A stretch of DNA of 64,000 nt from Rhexocercosporidium sp. MPI-PUGE-AT-0058 (taxonomy: Eukaryota > Ascomycota > Leotiomycetes > Helotiales), in the NCBI GenBank assembly GCA_020746875.1, contig JAGTJL010000001.1, forward strand, positions 248,001 through 312,000. The letters are read 5' to 3'. Made by a program: the position numbers and the translations under genes. The notes under the pieces were generated by a model that did no database searches, was not told where the DNA came from, and worked only from the letters and a program-made list of their open reading frames with translations. Below, in pieces: positions 10,999 to 22,218 of this stretch; positions within the stretch are counted from its first letter, which is position 1, and each line of letters starts with the position of its first letter.

Positions 10999-13008
10999 GC
11001 AGCAGTGGAGATTGTCCACAGCGAGTGAATTTCGGGATAGCTTAGCCCAAATATTATACTGGAGGCATTGGATTCAGTGCCTACATAGGTTGTTACTGAT
11101 GGCAAAAGACAAAGATATGTACCAGATTTGGATGAGGCAGAGGGGTAACATACACCCTTGGAAACTTTTAGTTGTTTCTTTTTCCAATATTGGATACCAT
11201 TCTATACCGACGGTCGTTTTGAAAGTTGTCAGTTGGACGTTCCGGAATCCTTCAATCAATCCGGGAGTTGCTGAGTAATGTTTATGGATCCTCGGACGGA
11301 AAAAATTTGCGGATTATAATGAACGGATATGTTTTTAATGGTAACGTGCGTGCCTCTGCAATATGTATGCGAAATATTGTCACTGTGCAGATTTTTGCAG
11401 ACAACATTGTTACCACTGTGTGCCATCTTGTGAAGTCACTTCCCTTGTGAAGCTGTAGTAGTTCCTTCCCAGAGCATCGTTGTCTGTCATTGGCATCTGC
11501 TCAAAAGGGCATCCTTATGAACTCATCCTCGAAGGCATTGATCGGGGTCGTCTTCGCGTATCAACATTGTACTCCCCCAACCTCTCCTCACCGTAGATAT
11601 TGTCCTCCAGAATTATTCCTCGTCACCCAGATCGCAACCCATGATCGCAAGCGCCTCCGCATCTCCAAGCATTTATCGTATCATCACCCGCTTGCCCCAT
11701 CGCAACACACTCAGGCCACCCCTACTTCCTTGGACATCTTTCGCTTTCAGCTTACAGTGAGGATGTAGCTCCACTTCCGTCGCAGTCTTCACCTCGATTC
11801 CATATGATCCTCCTCAGTACTTACCTACACCATGATTTCAAGATATCCCGTTCGATTTCGGAGGGATTTCTTTGCTTTCTCAGGCCCGAAGATGTCTTTC
11901 AGCATTCCATGGTATCGTGCTAGTATGGTCACCATTGCCAAACCTCTGAGAAGCCGCGAACTTTGCGCACATCAAGTAATTGGAAGTTGTTGACCCCGCT
12001 GCTCCTATCCCTGCCCCTTTGCGGAGGAGCTGTTGTGCGACGGATGTTGCTGTGAAGCCAGATCCGTAGTCTGCTGAGACAGAAACGGTCATTCGTCAGG
12101 TGGGCGAAGGATGGCTGCAGATCGGTCGTCTAGTTTGAAGATGTTAGTGTGCTAGAAGGGAGTCCTGAGTCGGGGAACATGCGCCCTGGAGCGTTGGATT
12201 TGACATCATTCGGTATGTTGGGGTTGAGGAGAGTCATTTGAGAGGATCAATCGGAGTCTTGGTATACAGCTGGCTCGGAAGAGCTAGGGTATCGAGGATT
12301 GGGATGATTTGACTCTTGTTACAGAGTGACATGTCGAGGTGTACGCGGGCGGTTCGTTGTTTTTCCGTTCTGGTCTGGGTGGATGGATTAGTTAAACGAC
12401 AAAAGGTTCGAGTCAGGACACGGTGGACTCGTTTCGAGGCATCCTTCTCTCGACATGAAGATGGTTCTTGGTCTTTGTCCCACGAAGAAGGGGATTTCAG
12501 AAGCTGCGTTCCAAACTGCCCATCAAGTTCGTCTCAAGAGTCCAGACGGAGTGGAACGATCGGATTTTGGTCCAATGAGGATGCCCGGATCGCTATACTT
12601 TGGGAAACGGAATCATCTCGGGAGGTGCTGATGTGCTGCAGTGGTCGTGAAGTGGCCCTTCAATTGGATTCGGCGCTTGTTTATTCCAGAAAAGGCATGA
12701 GGAGACGCGGGCAGCTCGGGCCTTTCCGCACAGTTGCACCACACCGTCACGGTGTCTGCGAACCTTGAATCCACTTATAATCATGCGTTGAGTCCGGCCC
12801 AGAAACTGTTAATTTTACGTTCCTAAGAAATTCAATTCATACGTTGAAATATTGCGATGGCGGAACTCAACATTCTACAACAGAAAAGGGAGCCGAGGAT
12901 TTCATGTCCTAGGACCTGTTGGCGACTTTCTGCTACTTAAAATCAGACGAAGCTTCGTGGATCTCGTATATCTTGCACAACCTCTGGAGAGCTCGCTATA
13001 CGACCAAC
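10999..13008. other. intergenic region
   Basis: Two kilobases with no supportable gene. A 150-codon plus-strand frame at 12,316-12,768 is Arg/Ser-rich with no domain and no promoter-like start, so I treat it as chance. Confidence 0.45.
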
Positions 13009-13935
13009 ATGTCTTCGAATTCAGGATCAACCGCAGTCAAAAGAATCGTTAATTCATCTATTCATCTCTTAGGCTCTGGTAATATGAACCCCAAACGGAA
13101 CAGCTCAACTCCTACGCCAAAAGACAAAACTTGAACCTGCAACTGCTGACAATCTTGCCGCAGACAAAACCTCCATTGCAGCAGCAGCGAAAACAATCTC
13201 AATCGCATTTGATCGCGATCCATTGGTGACGTGGTTGCGCCCAGGAGCAACAACATGGGGACAATTGGAACCACACCACGTCCAGTGGCAGCAACGAAGA
13301 GTTCGCCATGCACAGCTATCAGGCTATGTGGTGCGGGCGAGCACTTCTCCACACAAGAGCGAGAGCAAGACTGCTGGCCTCGCCACACTAGATGAACAGG
13401 AGAACAACAATTTCAGTGGGGTTGCAATGCTGTTCCCACCAGATGGTACAAGATTATGGAAATGGTGGAATCTCTGGCGATGGCTTGCATTGGCTGTTGC
13501 CAATATTCGAGAATATTTTGACCCTGCTCCAATCGATTTCGGAAGCAACATGAATGTGAGACTGGCAATCACCTTTTGCTCTGCCCATTTGTCGTGAGTA
13601 GACCACAATGCTAACTGGCTTCAATTGTGTAGCGGGTAAGAACGATGTTCGAGATGAACCATAACAACCTGGAGAAATACAGCCGTGAAGTTTCCCCGAA
13701 AAAGCTCTGGTACTTGGAAGTATGCTGTGTGCGGACAGACGCACAAGGTCGACGCGTAGGAAAGGCATTGATGAATTGGGTCGTTGAGAAAACGGATGAC
13801 GCAGCATGTTTGCTGGAGTGTACCGACGAAAAGAATGTTGCATTCTATGAACGCTTCGGATTCCGGTTGAAGGAGGTGGTGGAGATGCGAGATGAAGCGG
13901 AAGTCCAGCATACTTGGCTCATGGTTCGTTCCTGA
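13009..13935 (+). CDS. GNAT-family N-acetyltransferase
   Basis: Exons 13009-13078, 13164-13555 and 13633-13935 give 254 residues. The first intron (85 nt) ends in a textbook branch/acceptor (CTGAC...GCCGCAG) and restores the frame. The N-terminal half has the look of fungal GNATs (ISIAFDRDPLVTWLRP). The C-terminal half holds the acetyl-CoA core: strand LWYLEVCCVRTDAQGRR with the Q-G-R-R-V-G-K-A pyrophosphate loop (motif A), then CLLECTDEKNVAFYERFGF (motif B, with the usual N-x-x-F-Y-E-R-F-G-F). It should transfer an acetyl group from acetyl-CoA to an amine; the substrate is unknown. It is tail-to-tail with the Zn2Cys6 gene, only 19 bases apart. Confidence 0.85.
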
Positions 13936-13954
13936 GAAGAGCATCGCCAAGGGC

Positions 13955-15625
13955 TCAATGTAACGAGACCTCTAATCCCATGCTATCTGCGATTTGATCG
14001 GCTGTCAATGGACTACCCTCCCTCATAATCCGCAGGATTTCCAGCATCGGCCCAACCTGCTTCATGCCCATGCGGCCCAGCTTCAGGAAGATCTCCTTAA
14101 TTAAGTTTTCCCACTCACGCTTCCTGGCAAGCAGGTCCATCTGTGATCCTGCAATGAACAATGGATAATTGATGGCATTTAGGAGCTGCGGGTTATTCTC
14201 ATTATCTTCATGCAATTTCACTAGAATTTCGAGGCACGATACAAGTCGATTCAGAAGGACCATATCTGTCGGTAGCGCAAGGTCAGTTTTGGCGTCTGTC
14301 ATCAAATCATCTTGTTGAAGTCCACAAGCTAGATGTTGTCAGAAACGCCAAAGTAATGGATATCGGCAAATTGTGCAGGGTAGCGCTCACTTTGAAGGTT
14401 GCGTCGATAATCACGCTGCAATTCACGATGTTTCAGCATAGCAGCGTACCGGTAAGCATCCCAGAGCACAATCTCTAAAGTTGTTCCCTCCATACCCTGC
14501 CACATCCATAATCTTTCCTCGCAGTCCGGGTCCTCCAGCGACGAAAGAATCCCCAACAGAGAACGAGGCAAGTTGCTAACCGGTTCGATATATTCACCGT
14601 CGCTTTCGTGCTTCGAGCTGAATCTCCGCCAGATATCGAGTCTGGCGCACCTTCGGTTGAGCACAAAGCCTGGAAGGTCATACCATCCCATGATATCCAG
14701 TGCATGAGCGTGGAACGGTGACTCTGAAAAGTCTTGCCTCGTTGTTAGAATCTCTAAGAGAGGTTTGACATGGAAGGTCCATGGTAAACTTTGCGATATC
14801 TAGAACGATCAGCGACCTGTTTATGAAGGACGAGCAGGAAAAAATACCCCAAGGCTACAGAGAAGAATTCCAGAAGCTACCGTGCTGTCTTGGTTTCGAA
14901 GAGCGGGGTCTGTTAGGTCTGAGCGAAATTGTCGAAGGGCTGTGTCGTACAAGCTCTGAAATTGAGTGACGGAGATTTGCAACACGAGGGCTTGATAGGT
15001 GGCACACACAGATCGGACTGTAGGCGAATTTTCTGCCAGGGGAAGAATGGCTTTCACTACTGGACTGTCGGCTTTACTGCTAGAGTAAAGAGTGTGGTGA
15101 CCAGAAATGAAGACTGTATTAATACGTTAGATGTTGTGAAAGGTAGGGTTGGAAATCGGGTGACCAACAGTCCCTGATGAGACTCTCGATGAGCGCTGGA
15201 GAGAGAGGCTCCACATCCGAAAGAAGGCCTACACTATAAAACTCATCCTCGTAATTGGCTGATCCAGTATTCGAGGATGAGCCTGGCGATGAACCTACAA
15301 CTTCCACATTGAGGTCGTCGGTAATCATGGGGGTAGAATAATCTAGGGATGTTTTCGATGGGGCTCTGTCTCGGCCTAAGGGTATTGCCTTACTGGGCTC
15401 TTCATTGACTCTCGTCTTAGGAAGTGGCACTATAGCACCTTTCAATCTTCCTCGTGATGCAACGCCATTGCCCCAGACCAGAGCAAGCTCATAACCTCCA
15501 CACTGGATGCCCAGTCGGGAGCACACCTGACAAATCGGTCGGCCCTCGTCGCATTTCTTCCGTCGATTTCTACAAGTTTTGCATCCCGATCTCGTTCGCG
15601 TCCCTTTGCCAGTCCCTGAAGACAT
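13955..15625 (-). CDS. Zn2Cys6 fungal transcription factor
   Basis: Four exons (15625-15169, 15113-14848, 14799-14391, 14328-13955) give 501 residues with all phases closing. The N-terminus carries the binuclear zinc cluster: Cys15, 18, 25, 32, 35 and 42 with spacing 2-6-6-2-6 and the basic stretch RNRRKKCDEGRP, so it binds DNA in the nucleus. A Ser/Pro-rich linker follows. The rest is helical and matches the general pattern of the 'fungal-specific transcription factor' regulatory domain (LPLAENSPTVRSVCATYQA, PFHAHALDIMGWYDLPGFV). The introns are 48-62 nt, one of them with a perfect CTGAC branch site just before its acceptor. Its targets are unknown; the neighbours are the GNAT gene and, 0.5 kb upstream, the DUF3237 gene. 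Confidence 0.9.
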
Positions 15626-16167
15626 GGTTGGATAGGATGTTGTTGACTCGTGTCAGTGGATGTTTGGTCCGGTTCGGAATGAGACCACAAGGCTGGACAG
15701 TTGATGCGCAATCACGTCGGCGAAGCTGAGATTGGGTCGGCGCCAGTGCTGGGTCCAAGTCCGCAATAGAATACGCCTTTAGTGATTGATCTGCACCCTT
15801 TAGTGCGTCTCCTTAGATATTTGATGTCGTGATGGCACGGTTTGGACAAGTGTATAGTATGGAACTTTACAGAATTCTCAAGCACGCTAACGGCCCGGCT
15901 GGGACGTGCCAAAACCTCGAACATCTAGTGTCTAGATCCAACAATGCATCCTAACAGGAGCAATGTTCATATGAACATCATAGCGAACATGGCTTATATT
16001 TTACTCTAATAGGAATTTATTTAGCGGTGGTTCTTGGCTTCCAAATGTCCGTCGAAGTCCAGTTCAGCATTGCTGACTAAGCACAATTCCGAATCTCCAT
16101 GCATCTGCCACAACAATGAAATCTCGTCTCTCGGACAGCAACTCAAACTCAACTTCAGAAACAACAT
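15626..16167. other. intergenic: regulator promoter and DUF3237 3' flank
   Basis: These 542 bases hold the 5' side of the Zn2Cys6 gene and the 3' end region of the DUF3237 gene, both on the minus strand. The small frames here are shadows without support. Confidence 0.45.
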
Positions 16168-16865
16168 TTAGCTCAAAGTTCTAGGAGGCAGGGAGCTCTC
16201 CTTCGTCAACTTTAACTCCTCGACCGGTACACCAGGGAAATTCGTTAAGCGCCAGCAGTCAATGCACACCTGATTCTCAAAACTTTGCATCACGCCCACA
16301 CAAACACAAGAATTCATCCAGTTGTATGGCCCTTCTCCAGCCTCGAAGGTCAAATGTGAGAAGTACTCAAGCGAGTCTTGAGACCTGTGAGGTGGCTTCG
16401 GCTTCGTGGGGTCGAACGGCACATTTGGGCCTAGTCTGTACAGACCTTTGGCTTTGATGTAGATGAAATGGCCATCGTCCGTTTGGATGGCATATCGCGC
16501 ATCGAGACGATAATACACCTACTCCTGGTCAGTATTGACCTTTCGTCGCCTTTTCAAGCACGGTAGCTGCTTACCTTGTCGCAGTAGAGTTCTTCTGCCC
16601 AATCGGCACCACTGGAAGGAACAACGATTCCGTTGATCCCAGGTCCTTTTACCAATCCTCCTACAACGTTCATCACAGATCGCGTAGTTGATCCGCCGTA
16701 AGGCTTCTTGATATCATACCCCGCTCTTGGACCCGATTCCATCACAGCTTGTAACCGATACACATACTCGAGATAGGGTGCCCGCATAGGTGGGATCTCT
16801 GGAAATAACACATTTCCTGGGGATGGTTGAGCTGCAATCACAGTTTTAGAGCTGGTACTGGCCAT
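16168..16865 (-). CDS. DUF3237-family protein
   Basis: Two exons, 16865-16575 and 16518-16168, split by a 56-nt intron, give 213 residues. The protein shows the pattern of the DUF3237 beta-barrel family: YVYRLQAVMESGPRAGYD, then the conserved GIVVPSSGADW (the usual G-x-V-L-P-G-G-A-D-W), ARYAIQTDDGHFIYIKAKG, and FEAGEGPYNWMNSCVCVG (the usual 'fet-g-ky-WLN...vG'). The function of the family is not established; members are small cytosolic proteins often found beside oxidoreductases and regulators. The fold assignment follows from motif order only. It lies on the same strand as the Zn2Cys6 gene, 0.5 kb upstream of it. Confidence 0.85.
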
Positions 16866-18904
16866 TGCGTTCCGACTATACTGGTCACTTCGATGAGGGT
16901 AGGATGACAGCCGTGCAACCTTTCACATCTTTGAGTAAGGAAACACCTCTTATATTCTTGTCTGAAGATGCACGAAATACTCGAACATATGTCATCCCCC
17001 ACTTTAGATGGTACAGTTCCACTAATGGAGGAGCATCTCTTGGGCTTCACATTCCTCGTGTTTAGACTGGATAATCGAGTTCGGGCGTCTCGAGGTTCCT
17101 GTTTAGGACTAGTGCTACTCAAGCTCCTCATCCTGCTAATTACGGCACACATCAATCTTAACCTTGCCATGATTATTTGGGCACGCGCGAAACACCTGAG
17201 AGGGAAAGGTTCGTAGATTGGATCTGGTATGACCGCCACCGATGGCTGCTCAGATGACCATCGGCTATTCACAAAACCTTATCAAATACTGCAACGTAAG
17301 ATTCGTGTAGTCTTTCGGTGAAAACAGACAAAATTGTTAAAGATCATTCTAAGAGCCGTTGATACACCAATAGCCGCCAGATTGCTGCCTCAGTTCCAGA
17401 AATCAAGAATCCAAGCAGCTCATTGCTGGCCGATGCATTCAACGCCTCGACAATTAGCGAAGGTACAGATTTGCGAAACAAAAATGTTACCTTGAAGAAG
17501 GCCTCTGAGCTCAGGCATGCGTTGGCCACACATCTCTTGGAGCATCTGGGTACAGTCATCAACCATGGAGGCAAGTCTAGCTTCAATGCTCTGCGTGAAG
17601 CAGCACTAGAGGAGTCATCTAGGGACTGTATAGCTTCTCATAAAAGAAATATGGAATGTCAATGCTAGGGATAGAGATGGGGCTGGAGCTGACGGTACGG
17701 CGAAGAAGGAGGGCGATATTGATAGGAAACTAGTCAGTAGGCAGACTTTTCGAGCCGCTTGAATTTTTCAAAGGTGTCTGATAAGAGGTGAATAGAAAAC
17801 ACAGAGCGCCGTCTTCCCAGTCCTAGTCTCCCTCCACACCAGTATTGCAAATCTATACTTATCAAATATCTATTCAGAGTCATTACTCCAGCATCTACAA
17901 CAACTTCAACTAACCTCGACATGGGGAGTTTCCTCTATGTCGTAACTATATCATAGTAGGCAAGTTTCCGAAATGTTTGAACTAATCTACGTCAATCAAA
18001 CCCACGGTTCGCTCATCGCAAAACCACAAGAGTGCTAAGCGCTTGAGCACGAATATACACCCACATTGACAACGAAGCGCTCTGCTGATCTATCTGTAAG
18101 ATGCCAACGCTACCACGATCTCATTTACGGGTAAATGAGTCTCATATTTCGAAATTTCTGCCCAATTCGCTGACAGTAACGTGACACCATCGGGACGAGC
18201 ATTGGCATACATTGCCCTTGAAACCTCCAGATGAGCTTGAGAGCACAAGTACGCGAAACGTTCTGTCACTGCAGCATGCATGTCACGCCACGTATGTCAT
18301 CCGCAAGCTATTGTACCGAGTATGCAAACCAAATTTTGTTCGGATGCACAGCTAGACGCCTAAAAGATGCTCGAGTTGGTTGATTGGAAGACTTTTATAC
18401 AATCGAATTGCAGCCAGATTGAATGATTCTTCTGATACCGCACCTTGCAGGTCTACTTGGTTGGGCAAAGTCCCCTACTCTAGACTACGTCGGGCACAAA
18501 GTCCTTCGGGTCAATTGAAGATAAGTCACAGCATATCCGTAGCACTTCAGAATACCTCCCCCTCAATACTAACTTTTTCGAAGACCAATTATCCCTTTCA
18601 ACTTACGCTCGTGGTCAACAAGGTCGCTGAGTTAGAGATGTAATAGAAACGTTACCAAACAATCGTACCATCTTCGCCAGCTCATTTTGTTAGAGTAAGT
18701 GCCCACTTTCAAAATCCTCAGAAATGTCGTGAAGAAAATCGAGACCAGCCCTGGAGAATTTTGGCATATAAAGCCCCTTAAGCTTCTTCCAGAAAGGAAC
18801 CAAACGACAGCAAACCATTTTCGAGGGACATCTTCTATCTACACAACTAAGCTCTCCATTACACATCAAACCCCGCTCTCCTATCCCCCAGAAAAGCATT
18901 CAGA
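16866..18904. other. intergenic region with unassigned open frames
   Basis: Two kilobases. A minus-strand stretch ending at 17344 (about 99 codons, protein-like, preceded by a possible acceptor) and two short minus-strand frames (17922-17734, 18281-18090) could be remnants of one gene, but they do not join in a convincing way. I therefore do not call a gene. The last 200 bases are the lectin promoter. Confidence 0.4.
18768..18773 (+). promoter_or_regulatory. TATA box of the lectin gene
   Basis: TATAAA lies 137 bases before the lectin start codon in an otherwise unremarkable stretch; distance and orientation fit a core promoter. Confidence 0.4.
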
Positions 18905-20193
18905 ATGTCTTCATCCACTGGCCACGGACCAGTTTCCGAAATCGCTTTCAGTAAACAGTCATTCCATTATAATTACTGATTGCAATATCTGCTAGCAAGT
19001 GCTAATATCTGAAAGGGACCCCAATTGCCGCTCTCTACAAGACGAGTACCACAGAGAACGTCATCAAGGTCTTCTTTCAAGACGTTCTCGGAGGAATTCG
19101 CCTCAACTCATACGATGACGGGTGGAACGGTGGGACAAGCTCTTTTGCTACCGCAAAACTCGGAACTCCTCTGGCTGCCATCGGCTCTCCCAGTCTTGAC
19201 AAGGCAAGTGCTTCCCTAGCTCTCTGATTGCGAAGGCAAAAGCTGAGGCTAAGGTGCGGTTCGTGAAGATCCGCCTCTACTTTCTCTCTCCCGAGAACAT
19301 GCTAAGAGAGCTCTGCTACGATCGTGGTCTCTCTAGTGGGTGGTTCGAAGGAGCTTTGAGTGAGAAGCATATCCAAGTTGCGCCTTATTCGCAGATCGCC
19401 GCGGTCTACCTGCCGGACTTTGAGATTCGGGTGTATGCTCAGAAGCCTGATGACACGATCCAGGAGTTCAACATCCATGGTAATTTGCATCGGCTTCAAA
19501 TTGTCGGGTAAGCCGCTAACGAGGAATAGAATCATCGGAATGGGCTGAAAGTGCTAATCTTGGTGCTGCATTGTCGGGCTCAAGCATTGCTGCCACAGCC
19601 TACTCTGGTTCAAGCAGAATAGGGTAACTCAATTCTAGGTTCTTGAAGCTTCCACATGACTCTAACGTGGCCTAGACTTGTGTTTCAGAAGACCGATCTC
19701 ACAATTCAGGGAAATGGCAGCAACGGTAGTATATGGTGGAGTATGGACCTCAACATTACCAACAGCCTTGGCCGGGGAGCTATAGCAATGTAAGTGTGAA
19801 TGCGAACGAATTCGCGAGGCTAGATAGTGCCCCCGTGGCTCATTTTACTCGACTGCAGATACGCTAACCCTCCAAATATCTAGTGTGTCCTACACGGATC
19901 CAGCCAACAGCTCGGATTTCAGCGTCAGGATGTATTACACAGCCTCAGACAATCGCATCAAGGAGAAGATATTCAACGCTGGTTCGCCACCAGGGGTTTG
20001 GGTTGACGGGACGCTCAACATGCAAACGATCCCAGGCTCGAATCTCAGTGTCATTGTCTGGACTAGCGGTAGCAAGGTGATCCTGAGGGCCTACCTTCAG
20101 CAGGGTCAGCAGGTATCTGCTATCTCGGAATGGGCTGGCACGACCACCTCATGGGGTCAGGGATATCCTGCTTTGCCACCAGCTACAGTCTAA
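18905..20193 (+). CDS. fungal fucose-specific lectin (Aleuria aurantia lectin type)
   Basis: Six exons (18905-18950, 19016-19203, 19254-19479, 19530-19623, 19676-19789, 19884-20193) join in phase to 325 residues, close to the usual 310-325 for this family. Six similar blades can be seen. Each has a strand of the type IAALY / IRLYFLS / IRVYAQ / GLVFQK / VRMYYTASDNRI / VILRAYLQ, with Trp and Arg/Glu positions that in this family bind L-fucose between blades. There is no signal peptide, as usual for these non-classically handled lectins. Predicted role: recognition of fucosylated glycans, often linked to fruiting bodies, conidia, defence or host contact. The second intron (19204-19253, 50 nt) uses a GC donor (AAG|GCAAGT). 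Confidence 0.9.
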
Positions 20194-22218
20194 AGCTGCA
20201 AGAAGATGGCAAGAGCAAGCTAGCCAGCCAACGAGCTACATATTCATTTCAGTAGACTTTCTCTTTTGGGATCCATCAGTTTTGTCAATTTCCTAACCCA
20301 AAAATCAACATCATTCATTGCTGCGATAGTCAGTCTGAGACGTTCGATCAACCGAATGGCTAGTGAAGCTACCAATATCCTAAAAGACGAAGCCTGCTTC
20401 AGTAATACGCTAATTGAAAGGCTTGTCTGCAGCTTTCTTATACAAAAGTTTACATGTGCTAGATCACTCTGTTTACGTCTACGTCATGGTCTTTTGTGTT
20501 AGCGAGAGAGCGCTAGGAGAGAGAGCACTTACTCATTTCTCAACCATTGCCAGATTCCGTCACCTCTAAGTCAACGAGTAACACATGGCGCATTGAGCCA
20601 CAATAATCTGATAATCTACTATTGAGCCGCCTTAGATGCTACAATTACAGATACGCGCGTATTTTGTTTGGTGGTGGGTTTCAAGAGGCTCGGCGACGTG
20701 TGGAACGAAAAAGGCAATTGTCGTGAAGGTTTTGTATGGAAAGCAGGGCTTGTTATGGAACAAGATCGAGAATGAAGAGCGTCGTAGACGGTGGAGGCAT
20801 GTCTAAGGAGTGAAAAGGACGAGTTTCCAATGTATTCGTTTGTTCCAGGGTCTAGATTTTGTGTTTTTAACGAAACAGCTTTCATAGCGATTCTGCAAGC
20901 AGATCTTGCAGCAGAAAAGATAGACAAAAGCCTCCCATCCCATCTCATCACAAAATTCCGAACTTCCATCCATAGCCGACGGGTATGCTATGGATACGAT
21001 AACCGAGCCGGAAAGTCTGGACAAAAGATGCTGACGTCTCCCTTCCTTCCATACCCAGCGATCAAACTCACCCCTCCCCATCCCTTGTACTACGCTTCCA
21101 TTCGCTCCTTGCTCCTTCTTCGTAGCCAAGCAGATCGCATAATAAAACAATCCTCTTCATCCCATCCCCATCATCCCATCCTAAAGCCAAGCCCGTCCAA
21201 GCCCCAAAACCAAGCAAAAGCCAAGAATAGACAAAATCGTACGATTCCCCCTCGCATATCGACGATCAAACCACCCACCAAACCGTCACACCTCTGACAA
21301 AGAACATCGGCTCTACATCCCCGTCCCTGCATCCATAATGTAAGGTTTACCAAGAGAGGGATATCAATCGAACTTTAAACCTTACCTTGCTTGCTTGCTC
21401 TATGTATGTAAGGACAGGCTTCTTCTCGCTCCTCATCATCCTCATCCTTTCCGCAGACGGGATTCGGTGCTCCTTTCAAAGCCGACCTTCCTTTCGAAGG
21501 AACTGATACCCAGCCACATCCGATCCTATCCGCTCGTGGAAACCAATGTCTCCATCTCCTCTCCCCTCGCCTCCTATCACGGACAAGAGACACCATAATA
21601 ACAACCGGTTGGAAGTGGAATGAGGGAAAATAATAGGAAATGGGAGGGACATGTATTGTCATGAGAAATCAACGATGAGTAAGTATGGTATGTAGAGAGG
21701 AAATCATACTTGAATTCTATCTATTACCCACCAATCCCACCCCATGTGCTGTCTAGTGAAGATATTATATACATACAAAAGCCGTAACCCCATCATCCAT
21801 CTAACCCATCTGTCGCCCTATCATGCCATCCCGTCCATCGCCCATCAACCATCAAAGCAGGTAACAAAAACGCGCCAGGCGCTGAGTATTCAAACCAGTA
21901 TCTGGGCAGCACAGAGCACCAACAACCCAAAAATGAGAAACGAGTAAAATACACATTTCGTATAAATTTTTGTTTCCCATAAAAAAATAGAACGGCCAAA
22001 CAGGAGAAACGAAGTCCGTCTGGACAGTAGAAGCAATCCATCAACATATGTACTATCTCCACGCTCACTCCACTTCACTGTCTGTTATCATTTCATCCTC
22101 AATATGCTCTTCCCCCGATCTTTTCGTCGCTCTATCAATATCTATCTACCTATGCACGCCCGCCACCTAAGAAGAAAGAAGAATAAACAGAAAATTGCAA
22201 ATTGCGTATTTGTTCTGT
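20194..22218. other. intergenic between lectin and NoxA 3' ends
   Basis: About 2 kb between two convergent genes. The 116-codon minus frame at 20,619-20,969 has no start context or domain. The plus frame at 20,791-21,297 is antisense to it and Pro/Ser/Lys-rich at its end. No supportable gene. Confidence 0.45.

Noticed and set aside
12316..12768. 150-codon plus-strand open frame
   Set aside because: Arg/Ser-rich composition without a recognisable domain; no intron or promoter evidence.
16838..17272. 144-codon minus-strand open frame upstream of the DUF3237 gene
   Set aside because: Arg/Ser/Cys-rich, overlaps the promoter and start of the DUF3237 gene in another frame, no domain.
20619..20969. 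minus-strand frame with a mitochondrial-presequence-like stretch
   Set aside because: The stretch is followed by a stop codon within 20 residues and no downstream exon joins in phase.
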